Notes under the pieces: generated by a model
Databases searched by the model: none
What the model was told of the DNA's origin: nothing
What the model saw: only the letters and a program-made list of their open reading frames with translations
Source: Vicia villosa
Lineage: Eukaryota; Streptophyta; Magnoliopsida; Fabales; Fabaceae
DNA: 64,000 bases
Reading direction: 5' to 3'
Assembly: GCF_029867415.1 (NCBI RefSeq)
Contig: NW_026706278.1
Span: 1 to 64,000 of the forward strand
Program-made: the position numbers and the translations under genes
In this document: piece after piece, positions 32,660 through 46,212 of the stretch
How positions within the stretch are numbered: position 1 is the stretch's first letter
Layout of the letters: each line of letters starts with the position of its first letter

Positions 32660-32965
32660 ATGGCTTCTCATTTCGATCGCCTATCTCTTTTTTGTATTCT
32701 TAGCATTGCTATGGTTCTGCTTACAGCAGGTAATGAAATAATGTTACCTTTAAAATTTTAGATTTATTAACCATATGAATTAATTAACTCTAATTTGATT
32801 GTAGCATATGTGAAGTCTCAAGATCCTCCGGGATATAAATGCATAGGTGGATGCATAAGCACTCCAAGTTGCAATCTATCTTGCATTTATAAGGGTTTCA
32901 AATCTGGTGGCAAATGTGTTTATAACACTCCGAATAATGCATTTTGTTGTTGTGCCAACAATTAA
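32660..32965 (+). CDS. Defensin-like secreted peptide, gene 1
   Basis: Two exons, 32660-32729 and 32805-32965, with a 75-nt intron (GTAATG...TTGTAG, phase 1), give 76 residues. Exon 1 encodes a hydrophobic signal peptide (residues 1 to about 24, LFCILSIAMVLLTA). The mature part has eight cysteines at 36, 40, 46, 50, 61, 71, 72 and 73: C-x3-C-x5-C-x3-C-x10-C-x9-CCC. The CNLSC and GGKC pieces plus the CCC end fit a cysteine-stabilised alpha-beta fold, as in plant defensin-like peptides. Expected role: extracellular antimicrobial or signalling peptide; the exact role is not known. The ATG is the first in frame and lies in a block (AAATCTTACACAATGG) shared by genes 1-3. Protein identical to gene 2. 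Confidence 0.85.
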
Positions 32966-33666
32966 GAAAGAGTTGTTGTAAAATTATAAACATCAAAATA
33001 ATAAATAAATACCTCTTCCTTTTCTATTATAAATTATTTACTTCAATTTTTATTCTATTATGAATTATTTGTTATTCTTTATTTTATGATTTTTTTAATT
33101 CATATTTCTAGTACAATCGATGAATATAGTATTGTAAAATTATTTATAGTATTTCTTTTTCACACATTGATTGTTATACTTTTAGATGTTTTTGAAAGAG
33201 TCCAAAAATATTTTAAAATACAAAATAATGGAATACTATTTAGGATTTTGAAAGATTTTATATTAATGAAGTTATGTATTGATGATTGATACTAAGATTT
33301 TAAATATCCATACATAGTTGAAATGTAGGATTAAACTTGATAACAAAAATTCTATTCTTTTATTTAATTAGTACTTCACCCGCTTCTTATTCATTCTTGC
33401 TTCGTACCTTGTATTTTCAAATCAATAAACCAAGGCATCCTAATGGCTCTAGATCATGCGTTAGCTCTTTTAAGAATTATTTCCGTTCTTCTTGAAATGT
33501 TGTATCGCGCCCATCCAATTAAAAATGACATTATCCGTTATATATAATTTTATAAAAATATCTGTAACATCTCTAATTCTTCAAACATGAGAATATAAGC
33601 TATGACAAAGGCAAGATAGCCTTAAAAGTTGAAGAATTTACTGTCCATTTATTATGTTTCCGATGT

Positions 33667-33671
33667 GAATG
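33667..33671 (+). repeat. Target site duplication GAATG, left copy
   Basis: GAATG precedes the LTR start at 33672; the partner is at 38356-38360. The uninterrupted counterpart in unit 2 reads GTGAATGTTTAG, confirming the empty site. Confidence 0.9.
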
Positions 33672-34234
33672 TGTTATACCCCCAAATTTGCCCGTATCTT
33701 TTTTCAGAAAGAAGGCAACAGACTTCTGTCTAAAAATTGAGAGTTTCATATAATCTTGGATTTTATTTTATAAATATCTTGATTTTATGAATACTCGGTT
33801 TTTAGAATTTTTATTATACGGTATTTTGTCTCACTGTTGAATTTATTCTTACACCAACGCCAAGTACTGTTTATCATTTCACACACGCTGTTTATTTGAG
33901 ATTTAGTTGCAGATAAATAGTACTGACGCAATTGGTACAAAATTAAATCATTTTGCAGGCGCAAAGTTCGGGGATTTATACTGTACTGGTAACGAGTAAA
34001 TTATTATTAATTTTTGTTTCCCACTAATTTTTGTACTATATTCTATTATTTTCAAAATCTTTTTTTTTTCTTTTCAAATCTCTTTCTTTCAAAATCAAAT
34101 CCTAAACTTTATTCTATACATCTCTCTTTTTCAAACCCTACCATACACTTTCTTTCAAATCCTACTACCACTCAAATTTTCCTTTTTTATACGGAAACAC
34201 TTTATTCCCCAACGTCTCTATCCTTCTTTTCACT

Positions 34235-34243
34235 CTATAAATA
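34235..34243 (+). promoter_or_regulatory. TATA box in the Ogre-type LTR
   Basis: CTATAAATA preceded by pyrimidine-rich sequence, about 560 bp into the LTR; a plausible promoter for element RNA. Confidence 0.55.
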
Positions 34244-34335
34244 CCTCTCATTTTTTACATAAATTCTCACATCAAATTTCAACTCATCTCTCAAATTTCT
34301 ACATCATATTCATTCTCTCTTCTTTCCCGACAAAA

Positions 34336-34572
34336 ATGGCAAAGTGGATGGATACGTGTTTTCTTATGGTCATCACCGTCGTAGTGGTGATCATGTCCTT
34401 TTTCTGTCTGCATAGTCCTGAAAAATGCGGACTTGGGTTGTTTATACTCCCAATCATCTATATGCTGTTATTTATAGCATGGGTTTTTAATCGTCATTTT
34501 TTAAGTTTGTCATATCTTTTGCTTTCAAATAATGTACCGTTTATTTGTCGTACTGTTCATTATATTATGTAA
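34336..34572 (+). CDS. Small hydrophobic ORF in the Ogre-type LTR
   Basis: 78 codons about 100 bp after the TATA box. Two hydrophobic stretches (CFLMVITVVVVIMSFFCL and LFILPIIYMLLFIAWVF) look like membrane segments. It would be the first ORF on an LTR-initiated transcript. There is no homologue in the window to test conservation, so chance is quite possible. Confidence 0.25.
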   Translation: MAKWMDTCFLMVITVVVVIMSFFCLHSPEKCGLGLFILPIIYMLLFIAWVFNRHFLSLSYLLLSNNVPFICRTVHYIM

Positions 34573-37500
34573 TATTTGTACTGTCAAGTATTAAATGTTG
34601 TACTATTTGTCGTACTATAGCTTAATTATCCAGATAATATTTTGTGTGTTTTCTGCTAGTTAAATATTTATTTTTCTGTGCATTAAATATTTTTCAAGGT
34701 TATTATCGGTAATTTTGTTCGCATACAGTATATTTTATTTATTTATTATGTTTGTGTTTTTTTCTAACAACTCATGTAAATAAATTTTCACCATTAACAC
34801 AACAAAAAACAAAAAGAAAAAATTAACTTTAATTGTTGAATTTTCACTTTAACTGTTACGTTAATGCCCGAACAGCCAGTTGACAGTCAAACCCGCTGAC
34901 AGTGCAATTCTCCGTGTTTTGTACCATCAATCAAATCAATCTTTTGCATTTCAAAATTCCAAGATTTTTGTTCTAGAAGTCTTCTGATAATCACATGATC
35001 AGTAGAGACTCAGCACTGCACAAAAATCAGGTACACCTAACTGTCTCCTACGCGAACAGTCCCTAACTAGGGTTTTTGTTTTTTTCAGGAGAACAAGTTT
35101 TTTGAGACCTCAAATGGATTTCATAGACCTCCATATATCTCAAAGTACCACCATACAAATTTTCAAACTTCAACTCGCTCAGACGCGTAGTCAGCAGCTC
35201 AAACAATCAACAAACGACCAGTTTGACCGAAAAGTCAACAGACAGTCAAAAATGAAATTTTTTGTCATCATCCATATTTTGTCAAAATATTCATCATTTG
35301 ATCATTGGTTGATCATAATTCATCAAGGAAAGATCAAAAATCAACAAAACCCTAAGTTTCAAAATTAGGGTTTTCTCCTAAAAAGTCAACTGAACTTTGA
35401 CTGACCATAACTCTCTCCTCATTCATTCAAAAAATTCCAACCAAAGCTTGTTTTGAAGGAAATTCAATTATCTTTCAAAATCAATTGATCCCATGGTCAT
35501 TGGATTCACCATTTGAAAAATATGAGCTTAGACATTACAGGTCATTTTCAAAGTCAACAAAAAGTGGTTTTTTGTCAAAGGCCATAACATCAAGATAACT
35601 TCTCCAAATGAAAAAAAAGTTTCCAAAGTGTCTTGTAGAGGACATCTGGAGGTTTCTAAAAAGTACAAGAACTCCTTCATATGATAAAAATTGAGGGATT
35701 TATGCCTTGTTGAAGTTGGCTAAATTTTGGGAAAATGAATGAAACCAACATTGATCAAAAGTGTTTTTTTTCCAAAAGGGGCCAAGTTTTCATGATCCAA
35801 ACATGCTTCTAACAATGATGAGGGCCTCCCACGACCAACCTAAGGCCCATAGCATTTTTTTTCTTTTTCGGTTTAATTTTATTACATTTAAAGTTAAATT
35901 GAAAAAGAAATGGTGAAGGATAATGATACAATGCTTGATTCTTAAGCTAAAGCCACCAAGAATGATTCAACTCTGCAGCAATGGAAGTACATAGCAGGCC
36001 TAGAGCAAGAGGTTGAAGAAAAATCAAGCCATGGTCAAGAATTCAAACTTTTTTATATTAAAGAACTCAATAGTTCAACAAAGATCATCAATGCTTCTTA
36101 GCTTAGTTTTGAAGCACTTCATTGCTTATAAATGAAGTAGCATACTTCAGTAACATAGACACACAATTACAGAACCAAATCTATGCTTGAAACATACTTG
36201 TATCATGTTTGAAATATTGTAAGAAATTTAAAATTCGAATTTTAAGTTTTAGTCCAATTCAAGTCCAAATATCCATTCCAAAACATTCCTCAAGTATCAT
36301 TGAACATTTCCAAATCATTTCCAAGCTTGGAGGCATTCAGAATCGTACCTTAGAGCTCACGGATTGTACCAAGTAAAAATATCATCGAATCCATACTTAC
36401 ACGCGTTTTAAATAATTTTTGATTATATATCCATGTTTAGATTAACCTGATGAACGTTTCTGGATAGTTAATTAAGCTTTGGTCACGTATTCAAGAAGAT
36501 GCCATAGCTAGGGTTTTCCAAGTCCTTTTAGGGCTTTCCCCTACAGGTAAAATTAGCCCCAATTAAAGGCATGGCTGAGTTCGTAAGATTCAGACAAATC
36601 CATGGGTACCCTCGCGAAATATTTTTGTGTTGTTTTGCTTGTATTCGAATTGACAGGGTTTTAGCAACGATCTGGAACCGTCACTAAAAGCAGTTGCAGA
36701 CCTAAAATGACAGTCTGGAGGTTGAAGATGACCACGCGTCGCTCCCTCATTCGCTGGTTTGCGCGCGCGTTGGGTTTGAAACAAATGGATCCTGTGCGTT
36801 AAGACGTATGCGTTATCATGCTCCCTCTCATTCTAGGCCATCTGATCTCATTAATTCACCCATCCAACGTGTCTGAATGCTCATTCTTACCATAGACCTT
36901 CCTATTAACCACACCAGATCATTAATTATATATATTTTCATTTTATTTTATTTACTTTGCAAAATTAATTTAAAATAGTTTAAAAAATCAAAAAAATATA
37001 ATAAAAATATTTTTAGGTTTATAAAATAATCTATTATTTTTTGACATAAAAATATTTCATTTTTCTTCATAATTAAAATATTTTTTTTTTAATTAATTAG
37101 TATATATTTTTTAATTATTTCAACCAATCAAAAAAATCAAAAAAAATTTGTTCTTTTTATTAAATTTAGTTTATATATTATAGACTAATTTTGTACATAT
37201 TTAGAATATTTTTCTCTTTAAGTTTTAATTATTTGTATAATTGATTATATAATTATATGTTAATTAGCTTAATAAAATTTCAAAACAACTTCAAAAAACC
37301 AAAAAAATTAGTTTTATTTTAAAATTAATTAATAAGCAATATGAACATATTTTAAACTTAATTTTAGGTTTAAATTTTATTTCTACCTTTTCCTCATTTT
37401 AATTAAATTAATTATGCATTAATTTTAATTAAAATCAACCATACAAAAAATCCAAAAATATTTCTTTTATCTTATTGCAATTTAAATTCATAGATAAAGT

Positions 37501-38842
37501 GTCTAAGTTGTAAAAATCATGTAAATAGCGTAGTTTACATTTCTCGCACAATCGATGTAATAGCGTAGATTTACTTTCCGCATTTTACATTCCCGCATTT
37601 TAATTCCTGTACATATAAAACTGCGTGTATGTCAAAGGTAAAAACTGAAGCGTTAGGTCACTAACTTCAAAGATAAAAATATCTGAATCAAAACACAATC
37701 ACACTTGCACCTCTTAGGGTAATCCCTCTGATACTCTTTTCAAAATCAAATTCTACTATTTCAAATGAAAAATCGAACTTTTGTTTACATCCGGTAAAAG
37801 GAGAATTTTCTAAAGGAAATAGGAAAAGACCTTATAAACTTAGAGTAGATCTCCTAATTTCTTGCTCAAATCAAAACAAACAAATGTCTCATATATCATT
37901 GTTTTTCAAAATAAAACTTTCAAAAAAGACAATACTTGGTATATATCCAAACAAGGATCATTACGAAGTTAAAGCTCTTTTTTCAAAACATCTTTCGAAA
38001 GATAAAACACTTTGTATACATCCGCACAAGGATCATTACAAAGCCAATTTACAAAGGTATTTTAAAACCACATACAAGCATTTCAAGGCAAGACAAATGA
38101 TTCAAAACAAGTGAGCTAAGCAAATAAGAGCCCATGGATAACCATGGATACAAAGGGGTGCTAATACCTTCCCCTTGTATAACCTACCCCGGAACCCAAA
38201 ATCTCTTAAAGGTCTTTTTCTGTTTCTTCTATAAACCTTTCCTTAATTGGATAAAATAAAATTCGGTGGCGACTCTCTGATTTTCAAAATTCACAAACAA
38301 AAGAAGAGTCAGTTCGTATCTCTCTCACGAGAGATATAAAAAATCGAGGGCGACAGAATGTTTAGCATTTTTGTTTTGACATCCAATTTGTAGTGTACTA
38401 TGATATGAAACTATGTATTGTACAAATTTTGGATGTCATGTAAAAGCTATGATTATACTTAGTACCTTATATAATGTTTTGAATAGTATTATTCTAAATG
38501 AGTATTATTCGAGTGTTGCAATCTATTAAACTTTATATTATCATATTATTAAAAATCGGAGTTTATAAAAATTAATTACTTTTTTAGATATTCAAGTAAG
38601 AGCTATTAAGGTAAAACTTAAATTTTCATACTAAAAACGGCGAGAATTAGAAGTTATAAAATTTTAAAAAATAAGTTGAAAATTAAATTGAGAATTGTGT
38701 AGATAATAATACATAATTAAAATCAAATAAAATAATCAAAAATAAATTATTTTCTGATAGTCTAAGGAGTTTATTTATATGGATACTTTTTTAGCTAAGA
38801 TTGTATAGACACGTTTTCTTCAATTTTATGCTATATAATTAA

Positions 38843-41480
38843 ATTATGTAGTGAAAATTTTATTTTGAAAGTTTAATTATTATTATTATTATTGTTATTA
38901 TAGAAATATAAATAAATGAATTAATATATTTAGATACTAAAATAAGAGCTATTAATGTTAGGGTTATATATTTCCTAAAAAAAATAATTAAAAGTTAATG
39001 GAAAATTCCTTTCAAAAGGGGATTTTTCTATCGTGACATTGCTTTTAACTAAAATTTTATATGGACACTTTTCTCATTTTTATTACTAATCACTATAAAA
39101 TTTCATTAACATTTAAATTTTAAGCTATTATCATATTAAAAATAAAATTTAACAAAAATAATTTGTTTTATAATAAATTAAAATCAAAATAATTTTTTTT
39201 TAGATTTTTGAAGTTAAATATTAAATATTTTATAAAAATAATAAAAGTTCATTTATTTTTTAAGATTTTTTCACTACAAAAATCAAAATTAAACGTAATT
39301 CATTTTTAAAATGTGAGATTAAAAAGGATTATTTGGTAGATAATATAAAACAAAATTAATTATTAAATAATTAAAAATAATTATTTTTCAATATTTTAAG
39401 GAGATATTTCTATAAAAACATCATAAAAGTTAATGGAAAGATCTTTTTAAAAGTTACATTATTTTATTATTAAGAATATAATTTTACAAAAGTGAATTAT
39501 TTTCTAAAATAATAAAATAAGTTCTAAATAAGGTTTAAATTAACGATTTTTCATTATGAAAGGTAAGAATTAAAAATAATTAAATTTAAATGTATATATC
39601 AATACAATTTATACATATATATAGCATTTAAAAAGTAAATAGAATTTTCTATAAAGCAATATAAAGAATAGGTTAATTTAAAAATGTGAGAGTCAAATTA
39701 TAATTTAGGTATACAAAAAAAAATGAAGAGTATTCTTATCATGTTACCTAAGCAAATGGTAATATATAGAATATATTAAATTTAAAACAGTGAGAATCAA
39801 AGTTATATGTTGTAATTTAGGAATAAAATCAAAAAATAAAGAGCGTTCTTATCATGAAACATAATCAAACAGAAAATTCTTTATAAGTATGTATTCTCTA
39901 TATTCAATAATAAGTAAATATTGATTTTTTAAATTCATAAAGATATATATGCTAGTTGATCTGATAAAAAAATATAGTGTGAAATCTTACACAATGGCTT
40001 CTCATTTCGATCGCCTATCTCTTTTTTGTATTCTTAGCATTGCTATGGTTTTGCTTACAGCAGGTAATGAAATAATGTTACCTTTAAATTTTTAGATTTA
40101 TTAACCATATGAATTAATTAACTCTAATTTGATTGTAGCATATGTGAAGTCTCAAGATCCTCCGGGATATAAATGCATAGGTGGATGCATAAGCACTCCA
40201 AGTTGCAATCTATCTTGCATTTATAAGGGTTTCAAATCTGGTGGCAAATGTGTTTATAACACTCCGAATAATGCATTTTGTTGTTGTGCAAACAATTAAG
40301 AAAGAGTTATTATAAAATTATAAACATCAAAATAATAAATAAATACTTCTTCCTTTTCTATTATAAATTATTTACTTCAATTTTTATTCTATTATGAATT
40401 ATTTGTTATTCTTTCTTTTATGATTTTTTTAATTCATATTTCTAGTACAATCGATGAATATAGTATTGTAAAATTATTTATAGTATTTCTTTTTCACACA
40501 TTGAATGTTATACTTTAAGATGTTTTTGAAAGAGTCCAAAAAAATTTTAAAATACAAAATAATGGAATACTATTTAGGATTTTGAAAGATTTTATATTAA
40601 TGAAGTTATGTATTGATGATTGATACTAAGATTTTAAATATCCATACATAGTTGAAATGTAAGATTGAACTTGATAACAAAAATTCTATTCTTTTATTTA
40701 ATTAGAACTTCACCCGTTTCTTCTTCATTCATGCTTCGTACCTTGTATTTTCAGATCAATAAACCAAGGCGTCCTAATGGCTCTAGATCATGCGTTAGCT
40801 CTTTTAAGAATTATTTCCGTTCTTCTTGAAATGTTGTATCGCGCCCATCCAATTAAAAATGACATTCTCCATTATATATAATTTTATAAAAATATCTGTA
40901 ACATCTCTAATTCTTCAAACATGAGAATATAAGCTATGACAAAGGCAAGATAGCCTTAAAAGTTGAAGAATTTACTGTCCATTTATTATGTTCCGGATGT
41001 GAATGTTTAGAATTTTTGTTTTGACATCCACTTTGTAGTGTACTATGATATGAAACTATGTATTGTACAAATTTTTGATGTCATGTAAAAGCTATGATTA
41101 TACTTAGTACCTTATATGATGTTTTGAATAGTATTATTCTAAATGAGTATTATTCGAGTGTTGCAATCTATTAAACTTTATATTATCATATTATTAAAAA
41201 TCGGAGTTTATAAAAATGAATTACTTTTTTAGATATTCAAGTAAGAGCTATTAAGGTAAAACTTAAATTTTCATACTAAAAACAGTCAGAATTAGAAGTT
41301 ATAAAATTTTAAAAAATATGTTGAAAATTAAATTGAGAACTGTGTAGATAATAATACATAATTAAAATCAAATAAAATAATCAAAAATAAATTATTTTCT
41401 GAAGGAGTTTATTTATAGGGATACTTTTTTAGCTAAGAATGTATAGACGTGTTTTCTTCAATTTTATGATATATAATTAA
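38843..41480 (+). repeat. Defensin-array plus unit 2
   Basis: A 2638-bp unit aligned with units 1 and 3. About 53 bp present in unit 1 (around 32052-32104) are missing near 39418. The gene is at 39994-40299. The spacers before and after are AT-rich without other ORFs. Confidence 0.85.
39994..40299 (+). CDS. Defensin-like secreted peptide, gene 2
   Basis: Exons 39994-40063 and 40139-40299 around a 75-nt phase-1 intron. The 76-residue product is the same as that of gene 1; the nucleotide changes I found in the coding parts are silent (CTG/TTG, GCC/GCA). Signal peptide in exon 1, eight cysteines in exon 2 (36, 40, 46, 50, 61, 71-73). The start is in the same context as gene 1. Two genes with an identical product suggest a recent duplication or gene conversion. 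Confidence 0.85.
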
Positions 41481-41530
41481 ATTATGTAGTGAAATTTTTT
41501 TTTGAAAGTTTAATTATTATTATTGTTATA

Positions 41531-41579
<49 letters not shown>

Positions 41580-42735
41580 TACTATTATTATTATAGAAAT
41601 ATAAAAAAATGAATTAACATATTTAGATACTAAAATAAGAGCTATTAATGTTAGGGTTAAATATTTCGTACAAAAAAAAAGAATTAAAGGTTAATGGAAA
41701 ATTCTTTTCAAAAGGGGTTTTTTCAATCGTGACATTGATTTTAACTAAAATTTTATATGGACACTTTTTCATTTTTATTTCAAATCACTATAAAATTTCA
41801 TTAACATTTAAATTTTAAGTTACTATCATATTAAAAATAAAATTTAACAAAAATAATTAGTTTTATAATAAATTAAAATCAAACTAATTTTTTTTGAAAA
41901 TTTTTGAAGTTAAATAATAAATTTTTTATAAAAATAATAAAAGTTCATTTCTTTTTGAAGATTTTTTCACTACAAAAATCAAAACTGAACATAATTCATT
42001 TTTAAAATGTGAGATTAAAAACGATATTTTGGTAGATAATATAAAACAAAATCAATTATTAAATAATTAAAAATTATTATTTTTCAATATTTTAAGGAGA
42101 TATTTCTTTAGCGACACTTTTTTTAAGTAATATTATATATTGATGGTTTGTTCAATTTTATTATAAAAACATCATAAAAGTTAATGGAAATATCTTTTTA
42201 AAAGTTACATTATTTTATTATTAAGAATAGAATTTTACAAAAGTGAATTATTTTCTAAAATTATAAAATAAGTGCTAAATAAGGTTTAAATTTAATTGTA
42301 TATATCAATACAATTTATACATATATATAGAATTTAAAAAGTAATTAGAATTTTCTCTAAAGCTATATAAAGAATAGGTTAATTTAAAAATATGAGAGTC
42401 AAAGTATAATTTAGGTATACAGAAAAAAAATATGAAGAGCATTCTTATCATGTTACATATGCAAATGGTAATATATAGAATATATTAAATTTAAAATAGT
42501 GAGAATCAAAGTTATATGTTGTAATTTAGGAATAAAATAAAAAAATAAAGAGCGTTCTTATCATGAAACATAAGCAAACAGAAAATTCTTTATAAGTATG
42601 TATTCCATATATTCAATAATAAGTAAATATTCATTTTTTAAATTCATTCATATAATTGGACTATATATAAATCAATATGTCAAGTTTTCAATGAATTTAA
42701 GAATAATTTTTTTCTTAAAATAATGAAGGAAGGGA

Positions 42736-42948
<213 letters not shown>

Positions 42949-43004
42949 TAAAGATATATACGCTAGTTGAACTGATAAAAAAATATAGTGTGAAATCTTA
43001 CACA

Positions 43005-43310
43005 ATGGTTTTTTTATTCGATCGCCTATCTCTTTTTTGTGTTTTTAGCATTGCTTTGGTTTTGCTTACAGCAGGTAATGAAATAATGTTACCTTTAAAT
43101 TTTTAGATTTATTAACCATATGAATTAATTAACTCTAATTTGATTGTAGCATCTGTGAAGTCTCAAGATCCTCCGGGATATAAATGCATAGGTGGATGCA
43201 TAAGCACTCCAAGTTGCAATCTATCTTGCATTTATAAGGGTTTTAAATCTGGTGGCAAATGTGTCTATAACACTCCGAATAATGCCTTTTGTTGTTGTGC
43301 CAACAATTAA
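43005..43310 (+). CDS. Defensin-like secreted peptide, gene 3
   Basis: Exons 43005-43074 and 43150-43310 with a 75-nt phase-1 intron; 76 residues. The signal peptide differs from genes 1 and 2 (MVFLFDRLSLFCVFSIALVL). Tyr25 near the cleavage site is Ser. From residue 26 on the peptide is identical, with all eight cysteines. Its promoter region carries the TA/GA microsatellite, which could change its expression. Downstream sequence is cut by an Athila insertion about 460 bp after the stop. An unspliced frame runs through exon 1 into the intron (to 43106) and is not the product. Confidence 0.83.
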
Positions 43311-43769
43311 GAAAGAGTTATTGTAAAATTATAACCATCAAAATAATAAATAAATACCTCTTCCTTTTCAATTATAAATTATTTACTTCAATTTTTATTC
43401 TATTTTGAAATATGAGTTATTCTTTCTTTTATGATTTTTTTAATTCATATTTCTAGTACAATCGATGAATATAATATTGTAACATTATTTATAGTATTTC
43501 TTTTTCACATATTGACCATATGAATTAATTAACTCTAATTTAGATGTTTTTGAAAGAGTCCAAAAAAATTTTAAAATACAAAATAATGGAATATTATTTA
43601 GGATTTTGAAACATTTTATATTAATGAAGTTATGAATTGATGATGGATACTTAGATTTTAAATATCCATATATAGTTGAAATGTAAGATTGAACTTGATA
43701 ACAAAAATTCTATTCTTTTATTTAATTAGAACTTCACCCGCTTCTTCTTCATTCATGCTTCGTACCTTG

Positions 43770-45391
43770 GTTAGCCATATCCGGAACCTAGGTCTTACTT
43801 GGAACATAAACAGTTTCTCATCTGAAAATTCTTCTTTCACCTCACTTTCAAATTTTGTTACCTTGGTATTCACTAACCGAGATAAATGATCATCTACCAC
43901 ATTTTCGGACCCTTTTTTGTCTCTCACTTTAAGATCAAACTATTGAAGCAAGAGAATCCACCTAATTAGCCTTTGTTTCGAGTCTGGCTTTGTGAGAAGG
44001 TATTTGATAGCTGCATGGTCAGTATAACACACAATTTTTGAACCAATCAAATAAGAACTAAATTTTTCTAATGCGAACACAATAGCGAGCAATTCTTTTT
44101 CGGTTTTCGCGTAATTGATTTGAGCTTCGTTTAAAACTTTTCTCGCATAATGAGTAGCATGAAAAATTTTGTTCTTTCTTTGTCCTAACATAGCACCCAC
44201 CGATAATTACTCGCGTAGCACATGAGTTCAAAATCAAGGGACCAATTAGGAGCAAAGATTATGGTTGCGGTGACCCATTTTTCTTTAAGCTCTAGGAATG
44301 CTTTTAAACAAGATTCATCGAAAAGAAATTTCGTACCTTTGTTGAGTAGGTTACTCAAGGGCTTTGCAACTTTGGAGAAATCTTTGATAAATCTTCAATA
44401 AAACCCGGCATGTGCTAGAAAGCTTCGGATTCCTTTCACATTTAAGGGAGGAGGCAACTTCTCTATCACTTCAATTTTTGCTTTATCCACCCAAGGCCTC
44501 TTGAAGAAACCTTGTGGCCGAGTACAATTCCTTCGGTAACCATAAAGTTGCACTTCTCCCAGTTTAGAACCAAATTCGACTCCACACATCGACTTAGTAC
44601 GGTATCAAGATTTTTTAAACATAGATCAAAAGAAGGACCAAAACCCGAGAAGTCATCCATAAACACATCGATGCACTTCTCAATCAAGTCGCAAAGATAG
44701 CTTGCATACACCGTTGAAATGTTGCTGGTGCATTACATAACCCAAAAGGCATTCGCCGATATGCTAAAATACCGAAGGGGCATGTAAAAGCGGTCTCCTT
44801 ATGATCCTCGGGATTGACTACAATATGATTGTATCCCGAATACCCGTCTAAGAAACAATATAATTGTTGACTGGACAATCTCTCAAGCATTTGATCCATA
44901 AAAGGCAAGGGGAATTGATTTTTTTCTTGTTGCTTGGTTTAGCTTACGATAATCAATACACATCCTCCAGCCCGTCAGGGTTCTATTAGAAATTAGCTTG
45001 TTCTTTTCGTTATGGATAACCGTCATTCCACCCTTCTTGGGAATCACATGAACGGGACTCACCCAAGCACTATCCAAGATCGGATAAATCATCCCAACTT
45101 CAACATTTTCACTATTTCCTTTCTCACCACCTCTTTCATTATCGGATTCAATCTTCTTTGTGATTGATCCACCGGTTTAAAGTCGTCCTCCATCAAAATC
45201 TTATGCATACAAAAGGAGGGACTAATTCCTTTGAGATCGGAAAGAGTCCATCCCATTGCTTCTTGATTTTTTTCTAAGACCACGAGCAATTTTTCTTCTT
45301 CACCCTTAGAAAGGGCAATGATAATTATAACCGGCTTGTTTTCATTTTTCTCGAGGAACACATACTTCAAGTGTGAAGGAAGCATTTCCAA
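43770..45391 (-). pseudogene. Athila-type reverse transcriptase and RNase H remnant
   Basis: From 45391 downward: LNPIMKEVVRKEIVKML, WVSPVHVIPKKGGMTV, WRMCIDYRKLNQATRK, FLDGYSGYNHIVVNPED, YRRMPFGLCNAPATFQRCM, then FMDDFSGFG with the catalytic DD. RNase H follows ([31 protein letters not shown]), then the connection (VVDDHLSRL). It is spread over at least four frames (45391-45089, 45092-44883, 44908-44684, 44711-44395, 44200-43940), so it is inactive. FMDDFS and LAHAGFY fit the Athila lineage. Confidence 0.85.
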
Positions 45392-46212
45392 TTCAAATTT
45401 ACTCTCTCCTCTTTTGTAATTGGCATTTTCAACTCATCAACCACCTCTTCCAAGAGAGAACTTTCTTCTAATGCTTCCAATTCCTTCAAGCATTCCTCCA
45501 TTTCTTTTTCTTTATGTTCATTTAGAATTTGAAGAGCATTTGTGAGAGCTCTCTCAAGAGGAGTAGATGCATGACTTTGCTTCTTCACTTGCATGATTGC
45601 TTCATCAATCGCATCCACTAGAAAACAATCACTTGTATCATTTTTATGCTTCATCGCTTCAAAGGGATTAAAACACACTTCTTCATCCAAAACTCTCACT
45701 TTCATTATACCTTCGTCGATATCGATCACCATCCGAGAGGTTTTCATGAAAGGTCTTCAAATTATTAGAGGTGTGTCATAATCCTCCTCCATCTCAATCA
45801 CCACAAAATCGACCGGGAAAAAGAATTTATCAACTTTAACTAACAAGTCTGCCGCAATCCCTATAGGATGAGTGGTGGACTTGTCAGCCAATTGCAAAGA
45901 CATCCTTGTAGATTTCAACTCTATATTTCCCAATCTTTTCACAAGAGATAATGGTATCAAATTAATGCTAGAACCCAAATCTATCAACCCTTTACCGACA
46001 TAGACACTTCCAATTGTCACCGGTAGATTAACTTTTCCTGGATCGCTTTCTTTCTTCGGTAGAGTTCTTTGAATTATAACACTACAACACGAGTTCACGT
46101 TTACAACCTCTTGATCTTCAAATATCCTCTTCTTTGTGATAACATCTTTGATAAATTTAACATACATAGGCATTTGCTCCAAGGCATCGAAAAATGGAAT
46201 ATTTATTTGCAA
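45367..46212 (-). pseudogene. Athila-type protease remnant and linker
   Basis: At 46212-45757 the frame gives GKGLIDLGSSINLIPLSLVK; DLGSS replaces the usual D-S/T-G catalytic motif, as is normal for Athila proteases. It continues in another frame (45747-45367) as an acidic linker towards RT (SSLLEEVVDELKMPITKEE). At least one frame change lies between the parts. Confidence 0.75.

Larger units (their letters stand above)
33672..38355 (+). mobile_element. Solo LTR of an Ogre/Tat-type Ty3/gypsy element (4684 bp)
   Basis: It starts TGTTATACCCCC and ends GGGCGACA, flanked by GAATG on both sides. No internal domains, primer site or second LTR are present, so it is a single LTR left by LTR-LTR recombination. 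The length and the end region (ACCTTCCCCTTGTATAACC, AATTCGGTGGCGACTCT) fit the very long LTRs of legume Ogre elements, from memory. A TATA box at 34235 suggests the promoter. The rest is AT-rich without credible genes. Confidence 0.85.
31488..38842 (+). repeat. Defensin-array plus unit 1
   Basis: AT-rich unit with the gene at 32660-32965, broken by the Ogre-type LTR (33672-38355). Without that insertion and its target duplication the unit is about 2.67 kb and aligns throughout with unit 2 (38843-41480). Its left neighbour is element C, so the true left edge is unknown. Apart from the gene, the 31488-32373 and 32966-33671 parts are AT-rich spacer with no ORF I would support. Confidence 0.8.

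Noticed and set aside
36590..36784. 64-codon minus-strand frame in the Ogre-type LTR
   Set aside because: Single short frame without motif or conserved partner.
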